64,000 nt of DNA from Porphyra umbilicalis (GCA_002049455.2 KV918927.1:100907-164906); one strand, 5' to 3'; shown: positions 42,352 through 53,177, numbered from the stretch's first letter. Translations and numbers: made by a program. The notes: generated by a model not told the origin, from the letters alone.

Positions 42352-44402
42352 TGGCGCCCCGCAGTCGCGACCGTGACTGCGCGCGCACCCGCGCCGTCGA
42401 CGTCGTGCCGTGGGGCGGTGGGGGCCGTGCGTCGCTGTGCAGGGAGCAGCGTCAGCGTGGTGGGGTACGATGTATCGGATATAGGGCAAACCCCGGCCCA
42501 CTGTTGCGGGCGCGCCACGGGCGCGAGGGTCCCCTATTGCGCGCGCGGCAGGCGAGTGCGGTGCGCCGCGTGCCGGAGAGCTGGGGGGGGTCAACCGGCC
42601 CACGCGGTCGGCGGGCCAAAAGAGCTAGCGGTGCGGGTGTGTGCACGCGCGGGGCCTGTGCGGCCACAGCCGCCGCGGCTCCCCCACCCAGCAAGGACAC
42701 GCACGGGTGGTGGGAGACACGGGGGGCACCCCCGCCGCCGTGGCCGCCTCGGCGTGCCGCGCGCCTACGTTCCCGCTGAGCGACGCGCCGCAGATGCGCC
42801 CACAGCAGCGACGGGCTGGGGGGGACCCGAAACACGTGGATCGAATAGGCGGCCGCCCCGTCGGCCTGGCGGTCTGGGGCGCGCCGCCCCGTGGCCCCGT
42901 CAGGCCCACCCACCGAGGTACAAACGGCCAGCACGGCAAAATAATCAGAAAAACAGAAACAGCGCCACGCACGCGGATGTGCTGTATCCCGCGCACTTGT
43001 GGGCCACCGATTCCCCGCGCCAGGCGCGTTGGCCCTCCCCCGGCCCAGAAGCACACCGCCGTCGGAGGGGCCGGGCGTCGCGGGGGATGAGGCACAGCCT
43101 CTTCACCCTGTGAAAACGCAGCAACCTAGTCAGGCGAGGCGCGCGGCGGCGTCGGAGGTGTGGGGGCGGGGAACCAGCGGCTGCGGCCGCCCGTGGGGCT
43201 GCCAACGTAGAAGACGCGCGGAGCCGTGCGTAGCGAGGCGCCCGGCGCGGGAAGGGGTCAGCCGCACGGCTGGCTCGCGTCCTCCCGCCCCTGCTCGAGG
43301 GAGCTCGACCCCTGCTGCCCCCGAGGGGCGCGGCGCTGTGGAGGAAAAAACGACACGGTCTCCGCCGCCCACGCCGTCACGGCAAACGCGGTGATTGCCA
43401 GTCGGGGAGTCGCGACGAGCCCCGGCGAGCCGTGGCGCCGCCACTGGGCGGTGGCGAGGCACCCAACGATGGCGGTCGCCTGGCCGCGCCGATTCGAGCG
43501 GAAGAAAAGTGCGCGCGACGCCACATTCGCAAAGGCCATTGGCGGCCGAGTGCTCCTCGGTGCGAGCGCTGCCTCGCCCCGACGGGTGATTGGGAGACGA
43601 CGCCCTCCACTTCTTCCTTGCCCATTGCCCGAGCAAGACCGTGCTTGGTTGAACTGTGCGTCGTCCGCTGGTCGGGAAGGCGGGGCGGTGTTCGCACTCC
43701 ACCAGCGACGGGCCGCGTCGAGCCGCGCGCTGTGTGGTGGACTCTGGAGGGGTGCCTATTTCGCACTGTGCTGCGGCACGGGGGGGCCCTCTCTGGCGTC
43801 CCCCTTGCAGTGTTTCCCCCACCTGTGGCTGAGGTTTTAACGACTGCCAGAAGAGGTGTGGCGTTTGACCACGATCGATCGGAATCCAGGACCAGGCGAG
43901 AGAAATCGGGGCCTGGCAAGACACGATGCCGGCTGCCCCGACTCTTGAAACATCATGTTTCACATCGTCGGCCCGGCAGGAAATCGCATCGAGCATGCAT
44001 CGAGCATGCATCGGGCTGCATCGGCCATCGAAAGCGGCATTCGATGTGCGTTGTTGGGTGCATCCGAGACTCCATCGAAGTGCAACGACCGATGCAGAAC
44101 AACCGCTGACAAGAACCCAAAACAACGTGCGTTTCTTTCCGACAGACTGCACTTCGAGACTGGGGCGCCGTTTCCTTGTGCACTGTGCACGGGCTCTTCC
44201 GTAAATGATGAGTCTAACTACTGTGCCCTTCGGATAAGGGCTCCGACAGGCATGCTGCTTACTGTAGAGGGAACTGGAACTGGAAGTTCAATGGAATGTG
44301 ATCGGCAGGGTGCGGTATCCACGACGAGCTTATCTGCTCGAGGTCTTTGACTTACGTCGTAAGGTAACGAGCGATGCCGCAAGTGCGAGCCGTCGTGACT
44401 TA
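42352..44402. other. GC-rich spacer, no supported gene
   Basis: Open frames on both strands at 42452-43113 and 43130-44152 are Arg/Pro/Gly shadows without domains. GCATCGA/TCGATGC-type words are clustered at about 43980-44050. Confidence 0.4.
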
Positions 44403-44534
44403 GAGCCGTTCTCTCAAAAACCTCGCACGCCAACTGTTGCACCACTCTGACTAATCGGCCTCTGCGACGCCGTAAAGGCTGATTTGTAAGAGTGGTGCAA
44501 CAGTTGGCGTGCGAGGTTTTTGCGAGAACGGCTG
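44403..44534. repeat. 132-bp hairpin MITE, near-perfect stem
   Basis: Flanked by TA at 44401-44402 and 44535-44536. Outer arms are GAGCCGTTCTC and GAGAACGGCTG. Inner arms CCTCGCACGCCAACTGTTGC and its exact complement continue the pairing through ACCACTCT, so about 28 consecutive base pairs are perfect. The loop contains CGGCCTCTGCG as in the other copies. The near identity of the arms means recent insertion. Transcribed, it would form a long hairpin RNA. Confidence 0.9.
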
Positions 44535-46429
44535 TACGTGTCTGAGAATCGCTCGCGAGGAGATGGCCTCAAGCAAAGCGCGGTTCTCCACTGTAGCGGG
44601 CAGTCCCTTCTCTGCTTGCGCGTCATTGGCCCTGCCGGGCGGGCATGCTAAGGGGCGGCCCCGCCCCTGGGGCGCCGTGTCCCCCACCACCCAGACCGTC
44701 GCCGACATCGGAAGCGGGAGGGCGTGCCGGCGTCAGGTGCTGGCGTGCTGTCGGGGAATGCCCTGTCTCGGCCTAATTGCAATGACATTCGACAGTTCTA
44801 AAATACAAAATAAGTCCACTCTGGTCAAATAATTATAGCGTTCAACTCATTCATAGAACACTCACGGTATTGGACAAGCTTCTTTTGGCGACCGTTATGA
44901 GTAACGAATGATGAGACTGGAGCTTCCGAGCCGGCTTCCTCGGCATACAGTCATCGAGGGTCCATCGAAGATCCATCGAAACCATTCCTCGATAGGGTTG
45001 TCAAGGCCCCATCGGAGCCCCATCGAGAATCATTATCGATGGAGATTTCTGCCCTGGCGACGATGGTGTGACCCTCGGTCGTCCGAATTGGCAGACACTT
45101 CCAGGTCAGAATCCTGCTGGGTGCCTACTTCCTCATTGGAGGAGACCCGTCAAGCTGTCAATAACCCTCTGGGCCTCCGAGCAAGCGCCGGTCCGGGAGC
45201 ACAACGACGGGTCGGCAACCTGGGCAGCGCGCAGAAGGCCTGTACAGTCAATACGTGGTTATATGACACCTTTGCGTACTTGGTTAACGGTTAAGGTTGC
45301 GGGCTTCTGCACCCCTTCAGCAGCAGGATCTGACCAGGACCTCACCAATAAGATGCACTTTGGCGACTCGGTCGTCTGCATACAGTCGAATGCTGCGTTC
45401 TCGTGCGCCCTCGGGCAAGGGAAATGCCCCAGTTTTATGACATGCGATATAACTGGAGCCCATGTAACCGGATATTGACTGTATTCCAGGCGGCACGCTC
45501 TCCTGTTAACAAAGAAGGGAAGGCAGCAGCCAATCGGCATGGGACCCGCGGCGGCTCGTGCGTTGGCCCACAGCCTTGGATGAGTCAGGCGCGAGGCCAC
45601 GCAACGACAGAGGCGGGTCAGCCGTTGCTGCCGGCTCGCTCCCCCTTTCGCTTTGATGATTGGTTGCACTATGGCACCCCCGTTTTTTACCTCTGGTGCG
45701 CGCACAGCCCGACGATCCGACTGCAACCCAAGGAAACGGCTGGTCCTGCTTGGATCATCCCATGATGGGCCCCCACCGTGGGGGAACGGGGGGGGTCCGG
45801 TGACCCCTCCGTTTCTGTCTTGCCTCCCTGCGGCACAACAGGGTTCCCCTTGTACTGCCTGGATCTGTCATGCGAGGTTCATGGGGACTAACGTAGCTGA
45901 TGTGAGTGGCGTCGGAGTTATGACCAGGTCAGCCCTCGACCCAAGCCGTCCGCGGTGGAGAGCCGAGCGCCGCCGGGAGAACCAACAGTGTTTGCTCCGC
46001 GGCTGCTGCACAATGCATCAACTGAGTGTCGCTCAGGCCGCAAGCGCGTGTTTAGCACGTGCTGATGCCTTTCGGCTTCGGGCGCGCCATCGAGACTCTG
46101 GCGCGAAGGGGGAGGCGGTGGCTCAGCGCTGACAAGCTGGCAAGCAAGGCGGCATTGCGATGATCTGGTTAAAAACTTTGATCCAAAAATCTTGACCTGG
46201 GCCTTAGAATCTCACATGGCCATCCCCCAGTCCTTGTGCCAAGGACAAACATTGGGGATCGACAGTACCCCAAGTTCCACTTGAATCGGACAAGTCGTCG
46301 GCCCGCATATCTCTTTTCCCATCCACTCGATCGTCCAAGGGGGACGCATGCCCCTCCGGCCGTGGAGGCGCATGAGTCCGCCTCTTGACGATCGCTCGAG
46401 GGGGACCGGTCCGCCCTTGACGATCGCGC
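44535..46429. other. Intergenic stretch, no supported gene
   Basis: Lower GC than its surroundings. A cluster of CCATCGA/TCGATGG words lies at 44950-45050. Open frames (for example 45653-46132) have no domain. Probably transposon-derived. Confidence 0.45.
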
Positions 46430-47155
46430 GCGCGGGCAGCGGCCACGGCGGCCACGGCGCAGTGGTGACTAACCGAGGGTGGGACACAAACGACTTTTTG
46501 CCATGTGGAAAGGCCAGAGCTACATTGGGGATTCCGCAGGACGCCAAAAACCACACACATGGACATGGTTTGGGGGTGGCTCTGGTGGGTTATAGTTCGT
46601 GAGTCGACCCACGGCTTATCTGCACATGGAATCTCTCCATGAACAGACAGCCCGACAGTGCGAAACAGCCAATCAACGGTTTGTCTCCAAGCTGATGATG
46701 GCCAATGAGAGCTCGAAACTTTCCTTCTGACGTCGCGCAATGCTCTCCGCTGGGCCAACATGGTGGGAGAGCACCCTCGTCTTGTCGCCTTACTGTTCAG
46801 AGATATCCTCACACGCAACAGGCCTTCCACAAATCAGCGGTCGCCTCCACATGCCTTTGTGGACGGACACTACGGCTGTTCCACATGGCTTTGTGAAGCG
46901 CACTTCCTGTCCACTGGGGCGGCCAGACTCGGCGCAATGCTCTTCCTCTCGTCGAGACGCTTCTGGCGGTATAAAGACATCCAACCCCAGAAGAAAGGAA
47001 GTATCATCTACAAAGGTTTGTGGGAAAAATCTGCGTGTGTGACCCCGCACAGGCCGATTCCGTGACCGAATGTGGGTCCACATGGCCCAAAATGGCATTT
47101 GTGTCCCACCCCCGGTTAGTCACCACTGCGCGGTCACCACGTCGGCCGCTGCCGC
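46430..47155. repeat. Inverted-repeat element before folD
   Basis: Arms at about 46430-46515 and 47080-47155 are inverted copies sharing GCAGCGGCC, CAGTGGTGACTAACC, GGGTGGGACACAAA and a CATGTGGA/CCACATGG end, about 600 bp apart. This is the layout of a non-autonomous DNA transposon. A clear target duplication was not found. The right arm lies within 200 bp of the start of the folate enzyme gene, so the element probably supplies part of its promoter region. The interior has no gene. Confidence 0.65.
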
Positions 47156-47356
47156 ACGCCGAGTGGCCGCCGTCGCGGTGCCATTCCTCGCCGCGCCGCG
47201 CCGCGGCCCCCCCCCGCCAATCAGTGCGGTCGTGGATCCCCTCCTTCCCCCCCCCCCCCCCCCGCTCCCCCCAGCCCCCCCCCCCCCCGCCCGGTGGTGG
47301 TGCTCCCCCCCCGGTCGACGCGAGCGACGCGGTCGATTGCCGCGCCCCCGCCACGC
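47156..47356 (+). promoter_or_regulatory. Presumed folD leader/promoter, C-run rich
   Basis: 200 bp between the inverted-repeat element and the ATG, containing C-runs of up to 14 bases (about 47247-47290). No TATA box is seen. The frame stays open through it from 47294, so an earlier non-ATG start cannot be excluded. Confidence 0.3.
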
Positions 47357-48598
47357 ATGGCGCCCCCCCCCGCGGCGTTTGCCGTCTTCCCCCCCCCGTC
47401 GACCGCCGCACGCGCGGCGACGCTCCGCTCGCGGGTGCTCGGCGGCTGGGGCCGCCCCCGCCCCGTGTTGCCGACCGCGCCCCGCCGGCGGTGTGCCACC
47501 TACCTCGTGTCGGAGGAGCGCCGCATCGCCGCGGCGGCGGCGACGCACTGGGCGCCGGCGGCGGCGGCGGCGGCCATGTCGGCTGCGGGCGGCAGCGGGC
47601 CGGCCGCCTCGTCGGCCGCCGCCGCGTCGGCGGCGGCCGCATCGGCGGCGGCGGCGGCGGTGGCGGCGCCGTCGCCGGCAACGGCAACGACGACGGCCAC
47701 CCTCCTCGACGGCAAGGCGACGGCGGCGACGGTGCGGGGGGAGGTGGCCACCCGCGTGGCGGCGCTCAAGGCGGAATATGGGGACAATTCGTGTGCGGGC
47801 ACCCCGGGGCTGGCGGTGGTCATTGTTGGGGAGCGGAAAGACTCGCAAACGTACGTGCGGTCCAAGCGCGCGGCGTGCGAAGCGGCGGGCATTGCGTCGT
47901 TTGGGTATGAGCTCCCCGCCGACGCGTCGCAAGAGGCCCTCATCGACCTCATCCACACCCTCAACGGGCGGGAGGACGTGCACGGCATTCTGGTGCAGCT
48001 GCCGCTGCCGGCGGGGATGAATGACGAGGTCGTCCTCGACGCGATTGCGTTGGACAAGGACGTCGACGGCTTCCACGCGCTCAACTTTGGGCGGCTGGCC
48101 ATGGCGGGCCGCACGCCCCCGCGGGCGGTGCCGTGCACGCCCAAGGGCGTCCTCGAGCTCCTCGACCGGTACGGGGTGGACCCGGCGGGCAAGCGCGCGG
48201 TCGTCCTCGGGCGGAGCAACATTGTCGGCCTCCCCGTGTCGCTGCTGCTCCTGCACCGCAACGCGACCGTGACGGTTTGCCACAGCAAAACGGTCAACCT
48301 CGAGCAGCTCGTCAAGGAGGCGGACATTGTCGTGTCGGCGGTCGGGCGGCCCAATTACGTCAAGGCCGCGTGGCTCAAGGCCGGCGTCGTGGTCGTTGAC
48401 GTTGGCATCAACGCGGTGGATGATGCGACCAAAAAGCGCGGCTACCGCCTGGTGGGGGACGTGGAGTGGGAGGGCGCGCTGGCCGTGGCGTCGGCCATAA
48501 CCCCGGTGCCGGGGGGGGTCGGGCCCATGACCATTGCCATGCTGCTCGTCAACACCGTCGACGCGGCGGAGCGGTCGTTCAAGGAGCAGCGCGGCTAG
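47357..48598 (+). CDS. folD: Methylenetetrahydrofolate dehydrogenase/cyclohydrolase
   Basis: Bifunctional enzyme of one-carbon metabolism: oxidises 5,10-methylene-THF with NAD(P)+ and hydrolyses the methenyl product to 10-formyl-THF. 413 residues from the ATG at 47357. The first roughly 115 are Ala/Arg/Ser/Pro-rich without acidic residues, a good plastid or mitochondrial transit peptide plus linker; the catalytic part (about 290 residues) has normal FolD length. Signatures: SQTYVRSKRAACE with the catalytic Tyr and Lys (Lys about 170), HGILVQLPLP, PCTPKGVLELL, GRSNIVGLPVSLLL (dinucleotide-binding), DIVVSAVGRP, VVDVGIN, and TPVPGGVGPMTIAML. The frame is intact and intronless. It is tail to tail with the ThiE-like gene, 102 bp between stops. 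Confidence 0.95.
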   Translation: MAPPPAAFAVFPPPSTAARAATLRSRVLGGWGRPRPVLPTAPRRRCATYLVSEERRIAAAAATHWAPAAAAAAMSAAGGSGPAASSAAAASAAAASAAAAAVAAPSPATATTTATLLDGKATAATVRGEVATRVAALKAEYGDNSCAGTPGLAVVIVGERKDSQTYVRSKRAACEAAGIASFGYELPADASQEALIDLIHTLNGREDVHGILVQLPLPAGMNDEVVLDAIALDKDVDGFHALNFGRLAMAGRTPPRAVPCTPKGVLELLDRYGVDPAGKRAVVLGRSNIVGLPVSLLLLHRNATVTVCHSKTVNLEQLVKEADIVVSAVGRPNYVKAAWLKAGVVVVDVGINAVDDATKKRGYRLVGDVEWEGALAVASAITPVPGGVGPMTIAMLLVNTVDAAERSFKEQRG

Positions 48599-48700
48599 AG
48601 AGGACAGACGTGCGGCGTGTTGTGTTTTTTTTTTTTTCCCGCTCCTACCCGTACCGCGTGCGCCCCAATCCCTTTTTTTGTGTTTGTTGACACTGCCCAC

Positions 48701-49740
48701 TCACCGTGGCCCACCGCGCGTCGGCGGGCAGGTCCCGCGCAGACGCCTCGCGCCGCCCCCCCCCCCCCCCCGTGCGAGCGACGACACCCGCCCGTCACCC
48801 CCCCACCCGGTCCGCCCACGCGCGGGCCAACCCCCCCCCAGCGCCGCCGCGGCGGCGGGCGGGTCGGCCGCCCCCTCAATCGCCGAAATGACGGCGACGC
48901 CCGCCCCCCCCGCGGCCACGACGGCGGGCGTGCGGGGGGCGTCGACCCCCCCCACGCCCACGCACGGCACGGCCGCCGCCGCCGCAACGGCGGCGGCGGC
49001 GGTGAGGGCCGGCAGCCCTTCGGGGGCCTTGCCCGGGTGGCTCCCAGTCGCGTACAGGGTGCCGACAAGGAGGTAGTCGACGCCGGCCGCCACGGCGGCG
49101 GCCGCCTCCCCGCCGCCGTGCGCCGACGCGCCAATGAGGGGGGGGAATGGCGTGCGCCCGCCGGCCGTGGCGCCGCCGGCCGCCGCCGCCGCCGCCAGCG
49201 CGGCGCGGCCGGCGGCGACGGCGGCGGCCGACACGGCCGCCGCCGGCAGGTGCAAGCCGACGCGCACGGTCGGGTGGCGGGCGGCGGCGGCGACCGCCGC
49301 CGGCAGGCACCCATTCACCACGAGCGTCACCCGCGACGCCGCCGCCGCCGCCGCCGCTCCACCGTCGGCGGCGGCCGCGGTTGCGAGCGCGGCGGCGAGG
49401 GCAGTGGCCACGGCGGCGAGGGCGGGGGCGTCGGCGCCCTTGTCGCGCACGACCAGCAGCACCGTGCCGGTCGGCAGGGCGGCGGCGGCGGCGGTTGCGG
49501 CGGCGGCCGACACGGCCGCCGGTAGACGGCTGCCGGGGGTGATGTAGGCGAGGATGGGGGGGGGGGGGGGTGGCGGCCGCCGCCGCCGCCGCCGCCGCCA
49601 CTGGCAGCCGGCGGGGGCGCCCGCCCGCCGCGCGCCACGGCGGTGGGGGATGGGCGCGCCGCCGCCGCGGGGCGGGTGTGGCGGCGGCGACGGCGGCGGA
49701 CGGGGGGCGCGGCGGCCGCAAAGGCGACGGGTGGGCCCAT
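48701..49740 (-). CDS. Thiamine-phosphate-synthase-like protein, frame break
   Basis: TIM-barrel protein of the ThiE/TenI superfamily, which couples HMP-PP and thiazole phosphate to make thiamine phosphate. The C-terminal two thirds are clear: GTVLLVVRDKG, VRVGLHLP, LIGASAHG, DYLLVGTLYATGSHPGKAPEG (the phosphate-binding T/G-rich loop), PCVGVGGVDA and GVAVISAIEGAADP. The end of the first strand (ILAYITPG) lies right after a 15-G run (49556-49570 on the plus strand). Upstream of that run the best N-terminus, a basic transit-peptide-like MGPPVAFAAAAPP from the ATG at 49740, lies in another frame. So the run length is probably wrong, or the gene is mutated. Several TenI relatives are not synthases, so the exact reaction is uncertain. 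Confidence 0.75.
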
Positions 49741-50370
49741 GGTGGGGGGGGGGGGGAGCACCGACGCGGGGGGGGGGGGGCGGCAGCCGCAAGCGCCGAC
49801 CGCGGGAGCGCCGGTGCGGGCGGCACGGCAGGGGCGGGGGGGGGGGGTGGCGGCCGCGCCGTGGCCCCGCGCGGCACGCGCGCGCACGGCGGGATCACGG
49901 CGCCGCGGCCGGCCGCGCGGGGCGCGCGGGGATTCGCGCCGCCGCGCGCCTGAGGCAGCGGATCCATTGATCCGCTGCCGTGGCGCGCGCCGACGCGGTC
50001 GGCGGCGGCGGCGCGGCGGCGGCCGGCTCGGCGGTGCCGGCACCGCCGCGGCCGACGCGGGGGCGCGGCGCGGCGCGGGGCGGCCGCCAGGGACGGCGGC
50101 CAAAGCAGCCATTGCCGCACGGGCGGAGACCCGCGGCGCCACCGACCAGAGCACCGGCGGCACGTCCCCACACGCGGCGCTGCACCACCCCGCCGCACGC
50201 CCGCGGCGGCTCGACGGCCGCGTCGCCGCCCGCCACGCGGCGCGACGGCCGCCCCGCCACCCCGCGCACCGACGGGCCGCAGCGGCGGGGACCACAAAAA
50301 GGCGGCGCGGCCGTGGGGCGGCTCCTTGCGCGGCACCCCGCGGCACCCGCGGGGCGTGCGGCGGGGCGGG
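49741..50370. other. GC-rich spacer between two minus-strand genes
   Basis: Arg/Ala/Pro frames are open on both strands. Presumably the promoter/leader of the ThiE-like gene and the 3' region of the oxygenase gene. No gene seen. Confidence 0.4.
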
Positions 50371-50849
50371 TCAGGCGGGGGTGGCATCGGCGCCCCCCCC
50401 GCCCCCCTTGACGTTGGTGCGGCCGAGTTTGGCCGCGAGCCACGCGCCCGCCACCACCCCCGCCCCGCCCGCGTCGGGGCCGACGAGCGGCCGCACGACC
50501 GCCGCCGCCGGGGGCCCCGTGAAAAACACGAGGGAGAGGCGGGCGGGCACACCCCGCCGCCGCCGCCCGCCCGCCCCACCGCCGCCGCCACCCCCGCCGA
50601 GCACCCGCGGCACCCGCACGCGGTGCAGCGGGGACACCCACCGCCCCCCCGACACGAGGGTGATGAGGTCCCCCGCGTTGACGGTTAGGGCGCCGCCCGA
50701 CGGGGGCGGCACGTCGAGCCACCCCCCGCCCCCCGCCGGGCGGCGCTGCAAGCCGTCCACCCCCACCTGCTGGTCGAGCAGCGTAAAGCCGACATAGTCG
50801 GTGTGGGCGCCGTAGCGCAGGCCGCCGGCGACCGCGTCTGCCGGCCCGT

Positions 50850-50889
<40 letters not shown>

Positions 50890-51642
50890 AGCGGGGGGGG
50901 GCGCCGTCGGCCGCGGTGGCGGCTCGACGGCGCCGTCGGCGGGCGGCGGCTGCCCCGGGTAGTGGGCGAGGCGGAGGCTCGCATCCCCCGCCGCCCACAT
51001 GTCGAGGGCGCCCGCGGGGAGGCCGAGCGCCGCCGCGCTCAGCCGCATGACCGCCGCCAGGGCGGCGGTGAGCGCCGCCACATACGCGGTGACGGGGCCG
51101 ACGAGGGCGGGGGGGAGCGCCGCGGGGTCCCCCGTAAAGACGAGGCTCTCCACCACGTCTGCCGCGGGGGGGGCGCCACCGCCGCCGCCGCCGCCGCCGC
51201 CGCCCCGCGGGGCGCCAGACGCATCGCCCCCCCCCCGACGGCGGCGCCCCCCCCCCCGTGGACGCGGCGACGGCCTCCCCCCCGACGGGCGTGTAGCCGT
51301 CGCCCGCGCCCGCGCCGTACCCCCCCGGGTTGGTGTGGGCGGCTTTGGCGGCCGGGGGGAGGGCGAAAAAGGCGGTCGCGGCGGACCGCAGGTCGGCCGT
51401 GACGTGCGGCGGGATGCCGTGGCCGACGACGTAGGCCATGCCGCCGCCGCGCATGGCCGCATCCCAGGCGGCGGCGGCGGCGGCGGCGGGGGCGGACGCT
51501 GCCTCGGCGGTCGGCGCGGTCGGCGCCGCGCCCGTGCTGCTGGGGGGGGGGGGGTGACAAAGGGCGACACGTCGACGGTCGGTAAAGCGGGCAGTGGGGT
51601 GGGGGGCGCCATCGTCGGGGGCGGTGACGTGGGGAGCGCCAT
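50371..51642 (-). CDS. 2-oxoglutarate/Fe(II) oxygenase, two frame breaks
   Basis: Isopenicillin-N-synthase-like dioxygenase. N-terminus from the ATG at 51642: LPTVDVSPF, the usual first strand. After the 13-G run at 51542-51554 (plus strand) the sequence continues in another frame with the DIOX_N signature (AYVVGHGIPPHVTADLRSAA, FFALPPAAKAAH, GYTPVGGEAV). After a 10-C run at 51227-51236 it returns to the first frame: LAHYPGQP, GAHTDYVGFTLLDQ (iron ligands His and Asp), PLHRVRVP (third ligand His) and RLSLVFFTGP (Arg-x-Ser binding 2-oxoglutarate). Both breaks sit in homopolymers and compensate, so the real protein is probably intact at about 420 residues. Substrate unknown; relatives oxidise hormones, flavonoids or nucleic acid-related compounds. 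Confidence 0.8.
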
Positions 51643-51985
51643 CGTCGGGGGAGGGACGAGGGGGGGGGGGGGGAGCGGGTGACGCGGCGGCGCGTGACTG
51701 GGCTTTGCAACAGAGGTGACGGCGCCACCTCCGCCTACCTTGTGTACCTATTACTGTACTTTCCATGAATAAAATCTATTTCAGTTTTTGTGAAGCACAC
51801 GAAGTGCTCAGGCCCGTACTTCTCTTGACTGTGTGGGAGACTTGAAAAGGCCGACTGTGCCGGATGCACTCCGGTTGGTCAGCCCCGGTGCATGATGCTT
51901 ACAGTGATATAAGTAGGTACTTCATCAATGTCAAACCATCTGAATACCGTCAGATCTGCCGACTTCACTGTTGCTGTGGCTGTCG
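51643..51985. other. Spacer with presumed divergent promoters
   Basis: AT-richer stretch upstream of the minus-strand oxygenase. GATATAAGTAGG at about 51906 could be a TATA box for a plus-strand transcript. Confidence 0.3.
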
Positions 51986-52495
51986 ATGTGGTTTTCGCCC
52001 AAAAGTCTTCACGCTGTGGTTGAGTCCTGCCGGGTTGCTCGACGTTGCTCGTTGTCCGATCGGGCACCACTTAAGGGCCGTGCGGGCGTGCACTACAGGC
52101 GCGTATTATCGACGTGGCGGCAACATTGCGAGCAAAAGGCATTGAACCAGTGCCACGAAAACACCCATCAGACAGCCCCGGACGCCCTACAACAAAATAG
52201 ATTGCCACGGCCAGTCCTGCACACGGGATCTCTTCACTGTGAGCGCCCGACAGCCAAGCAACGTGCAACTCATCGAGAATTTGGTGACGTTGTGCCCTCC
52301 CTCCACGTTGACACGTTGGCACCGCGGGATTCAACCGAGTCCTTGGCGCCATCGGAAGAGTGGGTGGTGCCATCGGAAGAGTGGGTGGTGCCATCGGAGG
52401 AGGCTGCTGGAGACGCTGTCGGGAGCCTCGAGGGTCTCGGCCGGTCGGACAGTGGGATTGACGCCTACAAGGATGACGGCTTGGACGGAAGCTAG
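51986..52495 (+). CDS. Hypothetical acidic-tailed protein
   Basis: 169 codons from an ATG at 51986. The last 50 residues read as a natural acidic segment containing a seven-residue repeat encoded by a perfect 21-bp tandem repeat (VPSEEWV, two and a half copies, about 52350-52400), then SGIDAYKDDGLDGS. The first two thirds are less convincing. No family. The 3' part may be the true last exon of a gene whose start I cannot place. Confidence 0.25.
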   Translation: MWFSPKSLHAVVESCRVARRCSLSDRAPLKGRAGVHYRRVLSTWRQHCEQKALNQCHENTHQTAPDALQQNRLPRPVLHTGSLHCERPTAKQRATHREFGDVVPSLHVDTLAPRDSTESLAPSEEWVVPSEEWVVPSEEAAGDAVGSLEGLGRSDSGIDAYKDDGLDGS

Positions 52496-52528
52496 TCCAC
52501 GTAAAAGTAGGAGGGAACAAAGCGGGCA

Positions 52529-53177
52529 TCACTTGCCCGTGGCACAAACGTGAGCCCCCACCAGGTCCAACCGAGCGATGGCGGCAATACCACGTCGTCT
52601 ACGTGTCGGGCGGTCGGCGAAGGGCCTCAAGAGCCGCAGCAGCGCATAATCCTGCTCGCAGCCAGGTGCATACTGTGTCAGGGTCGCCTCTTGCTGGCGG
52701 GCGCCGCGTATGTCGCCCGCAGTTATGGCAGGGGGAGTGGCAGTTATGTCACCCAAGACCGCAGGTGCGCCGCGTTGGACACTTGCGCCGCAGTGGCTCG
52801 ACCTGCCAGTTGCTCCAGTTGCTTGGACGGCCCAGCCGGCCGCCCACGACCGCCGTTGAAGCCGGAGGATGTGCGCCAGTTGCAGCCAGAGCACGAGCGA
52901 GGTGCTGCCTGACACGGCCATCTCCTACAGCTGCTGACGAAATGTTGAGTGGGGCGCGGCGCTGTGGCACCTGGCAGACCGTCGTTGGCGCTCGGTACGG
53001 CCGCGCCCCAACGCCCAAGGGGCCGCGAACGGGCGCTGCGGGGAGGGGGCGCCCGGAGGGCCACCAGAGCCCTGCTGGTGTGGGGGGCGCCCCACAAGAA
53101 CGTGTAGCATTGGCTGCGTACCTACCACACAATTTTGCGTACTTGCCGGCCGCTTGCAGCGGGTCCGCGTCGCCCAT
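52529..53177 (-). CDS. Possible small spliced gene
   Basis: An ATG at 53177 begins MGDADPLQAAGKYAKLCG and meets a good donor (GTACGC) after 53122, giving a 56-nt first exon. Several acceptors between 52980 and 52900 would continue it into different frames. One gives a hydrophobic segment (TSLVLWLQLAHILRL) and another a polar tail. I cannot decide between them, and no family is recognised. Confidence 0.2.

Noticed and set aside
47120..48700. 526-codon minus-strand frame
   Set aside because: Antisense of folD, whose plus-strand protein is unambiguous.
48876..50591. 571-codon minus-strand frame
   Set aside because: Overlaps the ThiE-like gene in a wrong frame; Arg/Pro/Ala-rich translation of G/C-runs.
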